Of a stretch of 64,000 nucleotides of DNA, positions 45,231 to 54,256 are shown piece after piece. A model generated the notes under the pieces. It made no database searches. It was given only the letters and a program-made list of their open reading frames with translations, and had not been told where the DNA came from. The translations under genes and the position numbers were made by a program. Source of the stretch: Brevundimonas aurantiaca (GTDB lineage: Bacteria; Pseudomonadota; Alphaproteobacteria; Caulobacterales; Caulobacteraceae); contig NZ_JACHOQ010000003.1 of the NCBI RefSeq assembly GCF_014199955.1, positions 124,001-188,000 of the forward strand, given 5' to 3'. Every line of letters begins with the position of its first letter. Positions within the stretch are counted from its first letter, which is position 1.

Positions 45231-45401
45231 ATGACGCCGGATGACCGGGACCTGGCCAAGAGTCTGACACTCGCAGCAGTCGCTGTGATCTGCGCCGTCC
45301 TGAGCGCCACCCTCGTGATCACGGCCGGCGAGGCCCTTCTCGCCCCCTCTCTGCCTACATCCGCCGCGCAAGCTCCGGCTCTGACCAATACAGCCGGCTG
45401 A
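45231..45401 (+). CDS. Small single-pass membrane protein, 56 residues
   Basis: A short frame starting ATG 45231 is preceded by GGGGAGGA five bases upstream, one of the strongest ribosome binding sites in the window. It encodes MTPDDRDLAKSLTLAAVAVI and continues as one hydrophobic helix to about residue 32, then a short Ala/Pro-rich tail ending TNTAG. It has its own space between the terminator at 45126-45153 and the convergent OmpA gene. I recognise no family; coding is supported by the ribosome binding site, the clean transmembrane helix and the codon pattern. Confidence 0.6.
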   Translation: MTPDDRDLAKSLTLAAVAVICAVLSATLVITAGEALLAPSLPTSAAQAPALTNTAG

Positions 45402-45496
45402 GACGCCGCGCCGCCCCTCCGTCCTCTTCCGCCGCCACATGCTGGAAGACACGGCACGGGGGGCGACCTGTCGCAGACACCCCCTCCGCAAACAGA

Positions 45497-45524
45497 AACG
45501 CCGCCCCCTTTCGGAGACGGCGTT
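45497..45524 (-). terminator. Candidate terminator after the OmpA barrel gene
   Basis: Read on the minus strand, AACGCCG and CGGCGTT (7 bp) flank a 14-base loop and are followed by TCTGTTTG. It lies about 65 bases beyond the stop at 45589. The stem is short, so confidence is moderate. Confidence 0.5.
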
Positions 45525-45549
45525 CAGCTCTTCAGCTTCGAGATCGGCG

Positions 45550-45578
45550 GGATCGACCCGGTGAAACCGGGTCGATCC
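45550..45578. other. Perfect 12-bp hairpin next to the OmpA barrel gene stop
   Basis: GGATCGACCCGG (45550-45561), TGAAA, CCGGGTCGATCC (45567-45578) is a perfect stem starting 10 bases beyond the minus-strand stop. There is no T-run, so it may protect the mRNA 3' end from exonucleases rather than terminate. Confidence 0.65.
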
Positions 45579-45588
45579 TTCGCCTGTC

Positions 45589-46755
45589 TTAGAAGTTGAT
45601 GTCGATGGTGGCGCGACGGTTGAGCGGTTCGCGCACGCCGTCGGCGGTGGGCTTGGCCAGGGCGGTTTCACCCTTGCCGTCCAGGGCGATGACGCCACCG
45701 TTGACGCCTTGGGCGACCAGAGCGTCCGCGACGGTGCGCGAACGACGGTTCGACAGGCCGAGGTTATAGGCGGCCGAGCCCGAGGTGTCGGTGTAGCCGA
45801 CGATCAGGACGCGGGTCGGACGGCCCGACTTGGCGTAGTTGGCGGCCTGAGCGACCACCGAGCGAGCCTCAGCCGTCAGGTCCGAGCGATCCCAGTCGAA
45901 ATAGACCACGAACTGACGCTCGGCCGGCTTTTGCGGAACCGGCGGCGGGGGCGGCGGCGGCGGGGGCGGGGGCGGCGGCGGGGGCGGCGGGGGCGGCGGA
46001 GGCGGCGGGGCCGCTTCTTCGGCGCCGAAGCTGTAGCGCAGGCCCAGGGTCACGGTGTGCGACTGATCGTAGTCGCCGTCCCATTCGCCGAAGGCGGTGG
46101 CGCCGGCGCCCGTGCCGGCCGTGGTCGATTCCCACGAGGCGTCGCCCGTCAGATAGCGGTAGGTCAGGTCGATGTTGGCGCGCTCGCCAATGGCCCAGGC
46201 CAGACCGGCGATCGCCTGAGCGGCGAACTTGGTCGAGCTGTCGTCGATGGCGAACGCGGCGCCGCGGTTGGCGCGAAGATTGCCGATGGTGTCGACGTTG
46301 ACGCGGTTCACGCCGGCGCCCAGGCCGACGAAGGGACGCACGCCCCAGGCTTCATAGCCGAAGTCATAGATGACGTTGGCCATCAGGGTGGCGGACTCGA
46401 TGTCGCCTTCCGGCGAATAGCAGCCGCCCGTCGCCGGGGTCACGTTGCACAGGCCCTGGGTGCCCGAAACGGCGCGCACCGTGCCGATGTCGCCCGAGCG
46501 GTAGCCGCCTTCGAGCTCGACGCGCCAGTTGGGGTTGAAGCGATAGCCGAGGCGAGCAAAGGCCGCCCAGCCGTTGTTCACTTCATAGTTCCAGTTCGCG
46601 CCGGTGGTCGACGACTCGGCGTTGATGTCGTCGATGATGTGGTAGCCGGCGTCGATCGCGCCATACCAACCGTTGGGATCTGCCGAGGCCGCGCCAGCCG
46701 ACAGGGCCAGGGCGGCCGCTGCGCTGGAGGCCAGCACGATAGTCTTCATACGCAT
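45589..46755 (-). CDS. OmpA-type outer-membrane barrel protein with polyproline linker
   Basis: This 388-residue protein has a signal peptide (LASSAAAALALSAGAASA), an eight-stranded barrel domain (GWYGAIDAGYHIID, AFARLGYRFNPNWRVELEGG, TVTLGLRYSFG), a run of 23 consecutive prolines at about 265-287, and an OmpA peptidoglycan-binding domain (FVVYFDWDRSDLTAEARSVV, VLIVGYTDTSGSAAYNLGLS, NRRATIDINF). It is likely a major structural porin-like protein. GGAGG ten bases before ATG 46755 supports the start; MKT two codons on is the alternative. Confidence 0.95.
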   Translation of the reverse strand: MRMKTIVLASSAAAALALSAGAASADPNGWYGAIDAGYHIIDDINAESSTTGANWNYEVNNGWAAFARLGYRFNPNWRVELEGGYRSGDIGTVRAVSGTQGLCNVTPATGGCYSPEGDIESATLMANVIYDFGYEAWGVRPFVGLGAGVNRVNVDTIGNLRANRGAAFAIDDSSTKFAAQAIAGLAWAIGERANIDLTYRYLTGDASWESTTAGTGAGATAFGEWDGDYDQSHTVTLGLRYSFGAEEAAPPPPPPPPPPPPPPPPPPPPPPPVPQKPAERQFVVYFDWDRSDLTAEARSVVAQAANYAKSGRPTRVLIVGYTDTSGSAAYNLGLSNRRSRTVADALVAQGVNGGVIALDGKGETALAKPTADGVREPLNRRATIDINF

Positions 46756-46781
46756 AGGGTATAGCCCTCCGCCTGTTAGAA

Positions 46782-46806
46782 CCTAGGGCGGATCTTACCG
46801 CCTAGG
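46782..46806. promoter_or_regulatory. Inverted repeat in the leader of the OmpA barrel gene
   Basis: CCTAGGGCGG (46782-46791) and CCGCCTAGG (46798-46806) pair with one bulged base around ATCTTA. It sits 27 bases upstream of the ATG, in the mRNA leader or promoter. Outer-membrane-protein leaders often carry stabilising hairpins. The remaining 216-base interval to the MaoC gene holds no gene I can support. Confidence 0.5.
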
Positions 46807-46971
46807 CGGCTCTTATCAGCGTTGCCGTGGAAGGTCGAGGCTGAAACTTGACGACGCAAGCTCTGAAATGAGGCGCCGTGCCATTGATGCTACAGATGAA
46901 ATTGGCCTTCACACGCAGATTCGTCCGAGTTCCGTCGTTTTTCCGTCTTCCGCCGAGGGCCGGCCCAACCT

Positions 46972-47433
46972 TCAGCTCGCTGCGGAAACGATCTGCATCC
47001 CGAGCCATTCGCCCACCAGAGCCGGCTTGTCGGCGCCCTCGATCTCGATCGTCAATTCATGTTTAAGAAGCCAGCGCCCCTCGCCCTTGTCGGTTGCATC
47101 CAACAGGCGGAACCGGCCCCGCACGCGAGATCCCGCCGGGACGGGCGCCAGAAACCTCAGCCGGTCGAAACCGTAGTTGACGCCCATGGTCAGACCATCC
47201 AGCGGCGCCACGGCGTCATAGCTCATGGCGGACGCCAGACTCAGGGTCAGAAAACCGTGAGCGATGGTTCCGCCGAAGGGCGTCGCCCTCGCCGCCTCGG
47301 GATCGACGTGGATGAACTGATGGTCCTCGGTGCAGTCCGCAAAGGCGTCGATCCGATCCTGACCAATCTCGAACCATCGGGACACCCCGACTTCCTGACC
47401 GATCAAGGCGTGAAGATCCTGGGTCCGGGTCAT
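46972..47433 (-). CDS. MaoC-like (hot-dog fold) dehydratase
   Basis: This 153-residue hot-dog protein has the R-hydratase motif with Asp and His: FADCTEDHQFIHVDPEAARA and GGTIAHGFLTLSLASAM, then VNYGFDRLRFLAPVPAGSRV. It likely hydrates enoyl-CoA or enoyl-ACP substrates in fatty-acid metabolism. The ATG at 47433 has GGAGGAG about nine bases upstream; an upstream in-frame ATG at 47466 adds eleven charged residues without support. Confidence 0.9.
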   Translation of the reverse strand: MTRTQDLHALIGQEVGVSRWFEIGQDRIDAFADCTEDHQFIHVDPEAARATPFGGTIAHGFLTLSLASAMSYDAVAPLDGLTMGVNYGFDRLRFLAPVPAGSRVRGRFRLLDATDKGEGRWLLKHELTIEIEGADKPALVGEWLGMQIVSAAS

Positions 47434-47499
47434 GGCCGTCTTCTCCTCCGTCTCTCTATTTTCCAAGACCTTGACCCAGCTCCGGAGCAGTGAAAAGGG

Positions 47500-48480
47500 T
47501 CAACCCTCGAACCGCCCCTCAATGATCGCGGCGTAAAGCCCGGGATCGACATTGCCGCCGGACAGGATCAGGCCTGTCGTCCGGCCCGCGCCCTCGACCT
47601 TTCCGGCCAGCAGGGCCGCCAGGGACACCGCCCCGCCGGGCTCCACCACCAGTTTCAGATGGCGGAAGGCGAACCGCACCGCCTCGGCGACCTCGGCGTC
47701 GGACACGGTCAGGGCGCCGTCCAGGCGGCGGTTGATCGGCCAGGTCAGGACGCCGGGCATGGGCGCCATCAGGGCGTCGCAGATCGAGGGCGGCCCCGCC
47801 GGGCGCCCGACCCGTTCCCCGGCCGCCAGCGACCGGGCCGTGTCGTCATAGGCGTCGGGCTCGACCACCAGGACGCGGGTCTCGGGGCTGCGCTCGGCCA
47901 TGACCAGATTGATCCCGGCCATCAGCCCGCCGCCCGAGGCGCCGCACAACAGCTGATCCATCGGCGCGTCGGCCTGGTCCATCATCTCCAGCGCCGTCGT
48001 CCCCTGGCCCTCGATGATGAAGGGATCGTCGAACGGCGGCACCAGGACGCAGCCCCGCTCGGCGGCGATGGCGGCGCCGATTTCCTCGCGGCTCTCGGTC
48101 CAGCGATCATACAGCCGCACCTCCCCGCCGAAGCCGATCACCCCCTCGACCTTAACCTTTGGGGAATCGGACGGCATGACGATGATCGCCGGCGTCCCCA
48201 CCAGGGCGGCGGCGGCGGCCACCCCCTGGGCGTGGTTGCCGGACGAAAAGGCCACCACCCCGCGTCTCTTCTCCTCGGCATTCAGCCGGCTGATGCGGTT
48301 ATAGGCGCCGCGAAACTTGAAGGCCCCGGCGATTTGCAGGTTCTCCGCCTTCATCAGAACCCGGCCGCCGACCACGGCGTTCAGGGCAGGGCTCTCGATC
48401 AGGGGCGTGCGGACGGCGACACCGTCGATCTGGCGGGCGGCGTCGAGAACGCCTTCATAGCTGGGCAGGTGCGTCGTCAT
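47500..48480 (-). CDS. Threonine/serine dehydratase (PLP fold type II)
   Basis: This 326-residue PLP enzyme deaminates threonine (or serine) to the 2-oxoacid and ammonia. The PLP lysine is in GAFKFRGAYNR (about 54); FSSGNHAQGVAAAA, the phosphate-binding GASGGGLMAG and LSGGNVDPGLY complete the site. It lacks the ACT regulatory domain of biosynthetic IlvA, so it resembles catabolic TdcB or serine racemase. GGGGAG immediately precedes the ATG at 48480. It is divergent from glpK. Confidence 0.9.
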   Translation of the reverse strand: MTTHLPSYEGVLDAARQIDGVAVRTPLIESPALNAVVGGRVLMKAENLQIAGAFKFRGAYNRISRLNAEEKRRGVVAFSSGNHAQGVAAAAALVGTPAIIVMPSDSPKVKVEGVIGFGGEVRLYDRWTESREEIGAAIAAERGCVLVPPFDDPFIIEGQGTTALEMMDQADAPMDQLLCGASGGGLMAGINLVMAERSPETRVLVVEPDAYDDTARSLAAGERVGRPAGPPSICDALMAPMPGVLTWPINRRLDGALTVSDAEVAEAVRFAFRHLKLVVEPGGAVSLAALLAGKVEGAGRTTGLILSGGNVDPGLYAAIIEGRFEG

Positions 48481-48538
48481 ATGCTCCCCTTAGCCCGACC
48501 GCAGGCGTCGCCCAAGACGGCGCAGGGAGAGAAAGACA

Positions 48539-50035
48539 ATGAGCCTGATCCTCGCCATCGACCAAGGCACGACCTCGACCCGGGCCATCGCCTTCGAGGT
48601 CCGGGACCACGACCTGCGCCCGGTCGCCGTCAGCCAGATCGAGCTGGCTCAGCATTTCCCCCGCTCCGGCTGGGTCGAGCATGACGCGGGCGAAATCTGG
48701 TCCGCCACCCTCCAGACCTGCCGCGAAGTGGTGCGCCAGGCGGGCGGGGTCGACCGGTTCGCCGCCGTGGGCCTGACCAACCAGCGCGAGACGTCGGTGA
48801 TCTGGGACGCCGCGACGGGGGAGCCCCTGCACCGCGCCATTGTCTGGCAGGACCGCCGCACCGCCGAGGTGACCGCCCGCCTGACCGCCGAGGGGCGTGA
48901 GCCGGGTGTCCAGTCCGCCACCGGCCTGATCCTCGACCCCTATTTTTCCGCGACCAAATTCGCCTGGCTGCTGGACGCCGTGCCCGGCTCGCGCGAGCGC
49001 GCCGCGCGGGGCGAGGTGAAACTGGGCACGATCGACGCCTGGCTGATCTGGAAACTGACCGGCGGCCGAGTTCACGCCACCGACGCCGCCAATGCGTCGC
49101 GTACAGCCCTGATGGATCTGAAGACGGTCGAGTGGCGCGACGACCTGTGCGTCCTGTTCGACGTGCCGCGCCAGGCCCTCGCCGCCATCGTCCCCTGCGC
49201 CGGCCGTATCGGCGAGACCGATCCGGCGCTGTTCGGCCGCCCCCTGCCCATCGCCGGATCGGCGGGCGACCAGCAGGCCGCCCTCGTCGGCCACGGCGCC
49301 CTCACGCCGGGCGACGCCAAGATCACCTACGGCACCGGCGCCTTTCTGGTGGCCAATGTCGGCGCCGAGCCGGTGGCCTCGACCCGCCGTCTCCTCGGCA
49401 CGCTCGGCTACCAGGCCGAGGGCCGCACCGCCTATGCGCTGGAGGGGTCGATCTTCTCGGCCGGCTCGGCGATCCAGTGGCTGAGGGACGGGGTCAAGCT
49501 GATCTCTGAATCCCGCCAGTCCGAAGCCCTGGCCCAGAGCCTAGCCGACAACGGCGGGGTCTATCTGGTCCCCGGCTTCACCGGCCTGGGCGCCCCCTGG
49601 TGGGAGCCGGAGGCGCGCGGAACCGTGGTCGGGCTGACGCGGGATTCCGGCCCGGCCCATTTCGTCCGCGCGGCGCTGGAGGCCCTGGCCTATCAGACCC
49701 GGGATCTGCTCGACGCCCTGGCCCAGGACGGCGCCCCGCCCCTGAAGACCCTGAAGGTGGACGGCGGCGTCACCGCCAACAGTTTCGCCATGCAGTTCGT
49801 CGCCGACATCTGCGAGGTCGAGGTCGAACGTCCGGCCTTCCAGGAGATGACGGCCCTGGGCGCTGCGCGTCTGGCGGCCCTGGGCGTGGGTCTGATCTCT
49901 GATCTTCAGGCCTGTCCGGCCGAGGCCCCGGCCTGCTGGAAGCCCCGAATGAGGCCTCAGGAACGCGACCGTCTGCTTTCAGGCTGGCGTCGCGCGGTCA
50001 AGGCCGCCATCATCGCCGCGCCGGAGCGCGCCTAA
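48539..50035 (+). CDS. glpK: Glycerol kinase
   Basis: This 498-residue FGGY kinase phosphorylates glycerol to glycerol 3-phosphate. Signatures: LAIDQGTTSTRAIAFEVRDH at the N-terminus, GWVEHDAGEIW, VGLTNQRETSVIWD, ATKFAWLLDAVPG, TYGTGAFLV and the FGGY C-terminal GGVTANSFAMQFVADICEVE. AGGGAGAG precedes ATG 48539. No glpF, glpD or glpR is adjacent, so it is isolated from other glycerol genes in this window. Confidence 0.96.
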   Translation: MSLILAIDQGTTSTRAIAFEVRDHDLRPVAVSQIELAQHFPRSGWVEHDAGEIWSATLQTCREVVRQAGGVDRFAAVGLTNQRETSVIWDAATGEPLHRAIVWQDRRTAEVTARLTAEGREPGVQSATGLILDPYFSATKFAWLLDAVPGSRERAARGEVKLGTIDAWLIWKLTGGRVHATDAANASRTALMDLKTVEWRDDLCVLFDVPRQALAAIVPCAGRIGETDPALFGRPLPIAGSAGDQQAALVGHGALTPGDAKITYGTGAFLVANVGAEPVASTRRLLGTLGYQAEGRTAYALEGSIFSAGSAIQWLRDGVKLISESRQSEALAQSLADNGGVYLVPGFTGLGAPWWEPEARGTVVGLTRDSGPAHFVRAALEALAYQTRDLLDALAQDGAPPLKTLKVDGGVTANSFAMQFVADICEVEVERPAFQEMTALGAARLAALGVGLISDLQACPAEAPACWKPRMRPQERDRLLSGWRRAVKAAIIAAPERA

Positions 50036-50083
50036 GACGCGGGCGGCTCTAGGGAAACGCTGAAAGAACCGACTGGGCTGTAC

Positions 50084-51175
50084 ATGACCGACGCCTCCGC
50101 CGCCGACGCGCCTCTGCAGGATGCTCAAACCGCCTTTTCCGGCACGCGCGAGGTCGATCCCCGCTACCGGCTGGACGAGGCGAGGCTGGACGCCTGGATG
50201 ACCGAAAACGTCGCGGGCTACGCCGGCCCTCTGACGGTGCGCCAGTTCAAGGGCGGTCAGTCCAATCCCACCTATGAGCTGACCACCCCGACCGCCGCCT
50301 ATGTGCTGCGCCGCAAGCCGCCGGGCCTGCTGTTGCCCAGCGCCCACGCCGTCGATCGCGAATTCCAGGTCATCTCCGCCCTGGCCGCCCAGGGCTTTCC
50401 CGTGGCCAGGCCCCACGCCCTCTGCCTGGACGAGGGCGTCATCGGCTCGATCTTCTATGTGATGGACAAGGTGGAGGGCCGTATCTTCTGGGATCTGAAA
50501 CTGCCCGGCCTCAGCCCCGCCGAGCGCCGGGCCATCTATCACGCCCAGACCGACGCCCTGGCCCGGCTTCATGCCTTCGATCCCGCCGCCATCGGCCTGG
50601 CCGACTATGGCAAGGCCGGCAACTATTTCGCCCGTCAGGTCGGCCGCTGGACCAAACAGTATCGCGCCTCGGAGACCGAGGCCGTCCCCGCCATGGACCG
50701 GCTGATCGCCTTCCTGCCGGACAGTCTCCCGCCGGAGGGTCCCTGCCGCATCGTCCACGGCGACTTCCGCCTGGACAATATGATCCTGGCTGAAGACCGG
50801 GCGGACGTCCGCGCCGTTCTGGACTGGGAGCTGTCGACCCTGGGCGATCCCATGGCCGACTTCTCCTATCTGCTGATCGCCTGGGCCATTCCCGCCAGCC
50901 TGCGAAACGGCCTCGCCGGCGCCGATCTCGTGGCCCTGGGCATTCCCTCGGTCGAGGAGACGGTGGATCGCTACGCCGCCGCCACTGGCTTGCGCCCAGC
51001 CGATCTAGACTGGCTCTACGCCTATAATCTGTTCCGTCTCGCCGCCATCTGCCAGGGCATCGCCGGCCGCGTTCGCGACGGCACGGCGGCCAGCGCCCAC
51101 GCTCGCAGCATGGCCGCCCAGGTCGGGCCGCTCAGCGAGGCGGCCTGGACGTTTGCCAAGAAGGCGGGGGCCTGA
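50084..51175 (+). CDS. Phosphotransferase-family (ACAD10/11-type) kinase-like protein
   Basis: This 363-residue protein has an aminoglycoside-phosphotransferase-like fold: FKGGQSNPTYELTTPTAAYV at the nucleotide loop, AHAVDREFQVISALAAQGFP, the catalytic loop IVHGDFRLDNMIL (about 222-234) and AVLDWELSTLGDPMADFSYL. This is the group homologous to the N-terminal half of human ACAD11, thought to phosphorylate 4-hydroxyacyl-CoAs. It follows glpK by 48 bases and may be co-transcribed. Confidence 0.88.
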   Translation: MTDASAADAPLQDAQTAFSGTREVDPRYRLDEARLDAWMTENVAGYAGPLTVRQFKGGQSNPTYELTTPTAAYVLRRKPPGLLLPSAHAVDREFQVISALAAQGFPVARPHALCLDEGVIGSIFYVMDKVEGRIFWDLKLPGLSPAERRAIYHAQTDALARLHAFDPAAIGLADYGKAGNYFARQVGRWTKQYRASETEAVPAMDRLIAFLPDSLPPEGPCRIVHGDFRLDNMILAEDRADVRAVLDWELSTLGDPMADFSYLLIAWAIPASLRNGLAGADLVALGIPSVEETVDRYAAATGLRPADLDWLYAYNLFRLAAICQGIAGRVRDGTAASAHARSMAAQVGPLSEAAWTFAKKAGA

Positions 51176-51187
51176 TCCGCCTGGGGC

Positions 51188-51970
51188 TCAGCCGCCTCGA
51201 TCCGCCCCGCCGGACCCGGAGGTCGGCCTGCGGACGGCGGCGCCCAGAATGCGCCGATCCGCCTTGTCCTGAATCATCACGACCACAGCGTCCTCGTCCC
51301 GCGTCTGAGGCAGGGGGTACAACATCGGCCGGCCCCGCCAGTCGCCCAGGCGCGTGACGTCGCGGACCACATTCAGCTGGCGCACCTCGCGGCCGCGGTT
51401 TTCGCCGCGACCGACCTCGACCACCTGGACGCCGGGCGTATAGGTGACGGCCAGAACCTCGGCCCCGCCCGCCGGGACGCGGCCCGAGCCGACGCCGACC
51501 TGATCGCCGCCTTGGCGGAACTCGATCTCGGGCGGCCAAGCGCGGCGGCCCGCCGCCTCGAGGATGGCGGTCTCAAGCTCAGGTCCGCGCACGCCCGAGA
51601 CCTGTCGGCGGCCGTCGATGACCACCTGGGGCGTGGAGACGCCGCGCTGACGCAGGGCGGCGCGATAGGCCCGCTGGCGCTGAGAAAACTCAGGCCGGGC
51701 GAAGGTGTCGGTCCAGCCCAGATAGTCCCAATAGTCGACCCCGTAGGTCAGGGCGATGACGCGCGGCTCGGCCGCAGCCCGTTCGACCGTGGCATTGGCC
51801 TCCAGACAGGCGCCGCACCCCTGGGCGGTGAACAGTTCGACCACCACCGGCGGTCCGGCGGCGACGGCGTGCCGCCCCGGCCGCGAGGCGGCGGGCTGGG
51901 CGACCGATCCAGCGCATAGGGCGGCGCCCGCCGTGATTGCCGCTGCAATGATCCCGATCCTGTGTCTCAT
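51188..51970 (-). CDS. DUF1223 family secreted thioredoxin-like protein
   Basis: This 260-residue protein has a signal peptide (GIIAAAITAGAALCAGSVAQ) and a thioredoxin-like N-terminal domain with a CxxC motif (VELFTAQGCGACLEANATVE), YGVDYWDYLGWTDTFARPEF, and QRGVSTPQVVIDGRRQVSG, which I recognise as DUF1223. The activity is unknown; the CGAC pair suggests redox chemistry in the periplasm. It lies convergent with the phosphotransferase gene, 12 bases away. Confidence 0.85.
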   Translation of the reverse strand: MRHRIGIIAAAITAGAALCAGSVAQPAASRPGRHAVAAGPPVVVELFTAQGCGACLEANATVERAAAEPRVIALTYGVDYWDYLGWTDTFARPEFSQRQRAYRAALRQRGVSTPQVVIDGRRQVSGVRGPELETAILEAAGRRAWPPEIEFRQGGDQVGVGSGRVPAGGAEVLAVTYTPGVQVVEVGRGENRGREVRQLNVVRDVTRLGDWRGRPMLYPLPQTRDEDAVVVMIQDKADRRILGAAVRRPTSGSGGADRGG

Positions 51971-51996
51971 GGCGACGTTCTTAACCGCCGGGCGCG

Positions 51997-52030
51997 CAGG
52001 CGGGGGTCATAAGTGCGTGACCCTCGCCTG
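51997..52030. terminator. Strong hairpin between prolyl oligopeptidase and DUF1223 genes
   Basis: CAGGCGGGGGTCA (51997-52009) and TGACCCTCGCCTG (52018-52030) pair over 13 bases with one mismatch and an 8-base loop, and the stem can be extended by flanking CCGCCG/CGGCGG. It lies 9 bases past the stop of the upstream prolyl oligopeptidase gene. No T-run follows on the minus strand. Confidence 0.5.
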
Positions 52031-52039
52031 CGGCGGCGT

Positions 52040-54247
52040 TCAGTCCATCAGCTGCTGGGAGAGATAGACATAGTGGCGGGCCCAGCGCCGCGCGTTGGCC
52101 ACCGGATCGGCGTCGTTCGAATGGCCGCCGGCCGTGTCCTCATAATAGAGGTGATCATGGCCCTGGTCGCCCAGCCGGGCGGCGAATTTGCGCGCATGGC
52201 CCGGATGGACCCGGTCGTCGCGGGTGTTGGTGGTGATGTAGACGCGCGGATAGTCCACGTCCGGCCGAAGCTGCTGATAGGCGGAGTAGCGGGCGATCCA
52301 TTCCGCCTCCTCCGGGATGCGCGGATCGCCGTATTCGCCGATCCAGGAGGCGCCGGCCGGCAGCTCGTGATAGCGCAGCATGTCGATCAGCGGGCTTTCG
52401 ATCACCGCCGCATTGAACAGCTCCGGGTGCTGGGTGATCGACACCGAGGTCAGGACCCCGCCGTTGGACCGGCCATAGATGCCCAGCCGGCGCGGACTGG
52501 TGATCCCGCGCCGCTCCAGGTCGCGCGCCACGGCGGCGAAGTCGTCGAAGGCCTTCTGACGGTTCCCGTCCAGGGCCGCCTGGTGCCAGTCGGGCCCGAA
52601 CTCGCCGCCGCCGCGGATATTGGCCTGGACGAAGACCCCGCCGCGCTCCAGCCACAGCTTGCCCATCTCGGGCTTGTAGGCCGGGTTCAGACTGACCTGG
52701 AACCCGCCGTAGCCGAACAGGATCGTCGGGTTCGACCCATCCAGCTTCATGTCGCGCGGGCGGGTGATGAAATAGGGGATCCTGGTCCCGTCGGTCGAGG
52801 TGGCTTCGTACTGCTCCACCACATGGGTCGAGGCGTCGAACTTGGCCGGGGCGGATTTCAGTTCGGTGAGGGTCGTCGCGCCGACCGAGGCCAGGCTCAG
52901 GGTCGGGGGGGTCAGGAAGCCCTGGGTCCAGACGAAGACCTGACCCTTGGACTTGGAGGAGTCGCCCAGCCCCACCGCGATGTTTTCTGGCGTCGCCACA
53001 TCCTGGCGGCGCCAGCCGAATTCGCCCCGGTTCTCGAAGATCGTCAGCCGCCCGGCCACATTGTCGGACAGGGAGGCGACGACCTGACGGTCCAGCACCC
53101 GCACGTCGCCCAGCGACTGACGGGCGGCCGGCTCATAGATCAGAAGCGCCTGGTTGCTGACGCTCAGATCGTCGCGGTCGGACCGCAGATGGTTCAAGGG
53201 TATGGAAAGCAGCGAACCGGGCTTGTAGGTGAGGCCGTTGAAGGTCCAGGCTTCGTCGTTCGAGACGATCAGCAGGTTCCCCTGCGCTCCGAAGACGCTG
53301 ACCCGGTCCGGCAGGGCCAGCTTCACCGTCGATCCGTCATGGGCCATCATCCAGGTTTCGGAGCGGAAGGTGTCCAACGGGCGGGTGATGATCACCGCCG
53401 TGACCCGGCCGTTCTTGTCGCGATAGACGGCCGGGCTGACGCCGTAGCCGCCGTCCGAGGCGTCGCCGCGATAGTCCTCGACCGCCTGGGCCAGGGTCTG
53501 GCCGCGCTTCAAGGTCTTGACGATGAAGGGATAGCCGGACTCCGTCAGACTGCCCGGACCGAAATCGGTGGCGACCAGAAGCGTGTCGCGGTCCAGCCAT
53601 TCGATCCGGTGCTTGCCTTCGGGCAGGTTGAAACCGCCGCCCACGAAACGTTTTGTGGTCAGGTCGAACTCGCGCACGACCACCGCATCCTTGCCGCCGT
53701 CCGACAGATTGATCAGGCAGCGGGTCTCGTCGGGCGCCAGGCAGTCGGCGCCCTTGAACACCCAGTCCCGCCCTTCCGCCTTCGACAGGGCGTCGATGTC
53801 CAGCAGGGTCTCCCACTGCGGGGTCGCGGTGCGGTAGCTCTCTAGCGTCGTGCGACGCCAGACGCCCTTGGGATTGGTCGCGTCCTGCCAGAAGTTGCCG
53901 ATCCCGTCGCCGAGGAAGGATGGGCTGGGGATCCGGTCGGTGGCGGTCAGGATGGCCTGGGCCTCGGCCCGGAAGGTTTCATAGCGCGGGTCGCCGGTCA
54001 GGACGGCCAGGGACTTGCGGTTCTCCTCGGCCACGAAAGCCATGGCCTCAGCCCCGTCCACCTGCTCCAGCGCCAGATGGTCGTCGGCCGCCGCGACGCC
54101 GGCCGGGGTCAGGTCGCGGGGGAAGTGCGGCGGGGGAGCGTCGTTGGTCGATACGACGACTTCATCTGAACCGATCTCAACGGGCGTGCCCGCACAGGCC
54201 CCCATCAGAAGCGCCGGAATGGCGGCGGACAGGATCAGTTGACGCAT
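52040..54247 (-). CDS. Prolyl oligopeptidase family serine peptidase, lipoprotein
   Basis: This 735-residue S9A peptidase has a lipoprotein signal (PALLMGAC), a seven-bladed propeller domain (about 70-440) and a C-terminal alpha/beta hydrolase domain. The catalytic Ser is in YGRSNGGVLTS (about 585), Asp in TRDDRVHPGHARKF and His in AGGHSNDAD. It should cleave short proline-containing peptides in the periplasm. A paralogue lies directly upstream, separated by a pair of inverted repeats; the two share much sequence, implying tandem duplication. Confidence 0.94.
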   Translation of the reverse strand: MRQLILSAAIPALLMGACAGTPVEIGSDEVVVSTNDAPPPHFPRDLTPAGVAAADDHLALEQVDGAEAMAFVAEENRKSLAVLTGDPRYETFRAEAQAILTATDRIPSPSFLGDGIGNFWQDATNPKGVWRRTTLESYRTATPQWETLLDIDALSKAEGRDWVFKGADCLAPDETRCLINLSDGGKDAVVVREFDLTTKRFVGGGFNLPEGKHRIEWLDRDTLLVATDFGPGSLTESGYPFIVKTLKRGQTLAQAVEDYRGDASDGGYGVSPAVYRDKNGRVTAVIITRPLDTFRSETWMMAHDGSTVKLALPDRVSVFGAQGNLLIVSNDEAWTFNGLTYKPGSLLSIPLNHLRSDRDDLSVSNQALLIYEPAARQSLGDVRVLDRQVVASLSDNVAGRLTIFENRGEFGWRRQDVATPENIAVGLGDSSKSKGQVFVWTQGFLTPPTLSLASVGATTLTELKSAPAKFDASTHVVEQYEATSTDGTRIPYFITRPRDMKLDGSNPTILFGYGGFQVSLNPAYKPEMGKLWLERGGVFVQANIRGGGEFGPDWHQAALDGNRQKAFDDFAAVARDLERRGITSPRRLGIYGRSNGGVLTSVSITQHPELFNAAVIESPLIDMLRYHELPAGASWIGEYGDPRIPEEAEWIARYSAYQQLRPDVDYPRVYITTNTRDDRVHPGHARKFAARLGDQGHDHLYYEDTAGGHSNDADPVANARRWARHYVYLSQQLMD

Positions 54248-54256
54248 CTAAAAACT

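Noticed and set aside
46802..47176. Several short frames between the OmpA barrel and MaoC genes
   Set aside because: None has a convincing ribosome binding site, domain or codon pattern, and they overlap one another on both strands.
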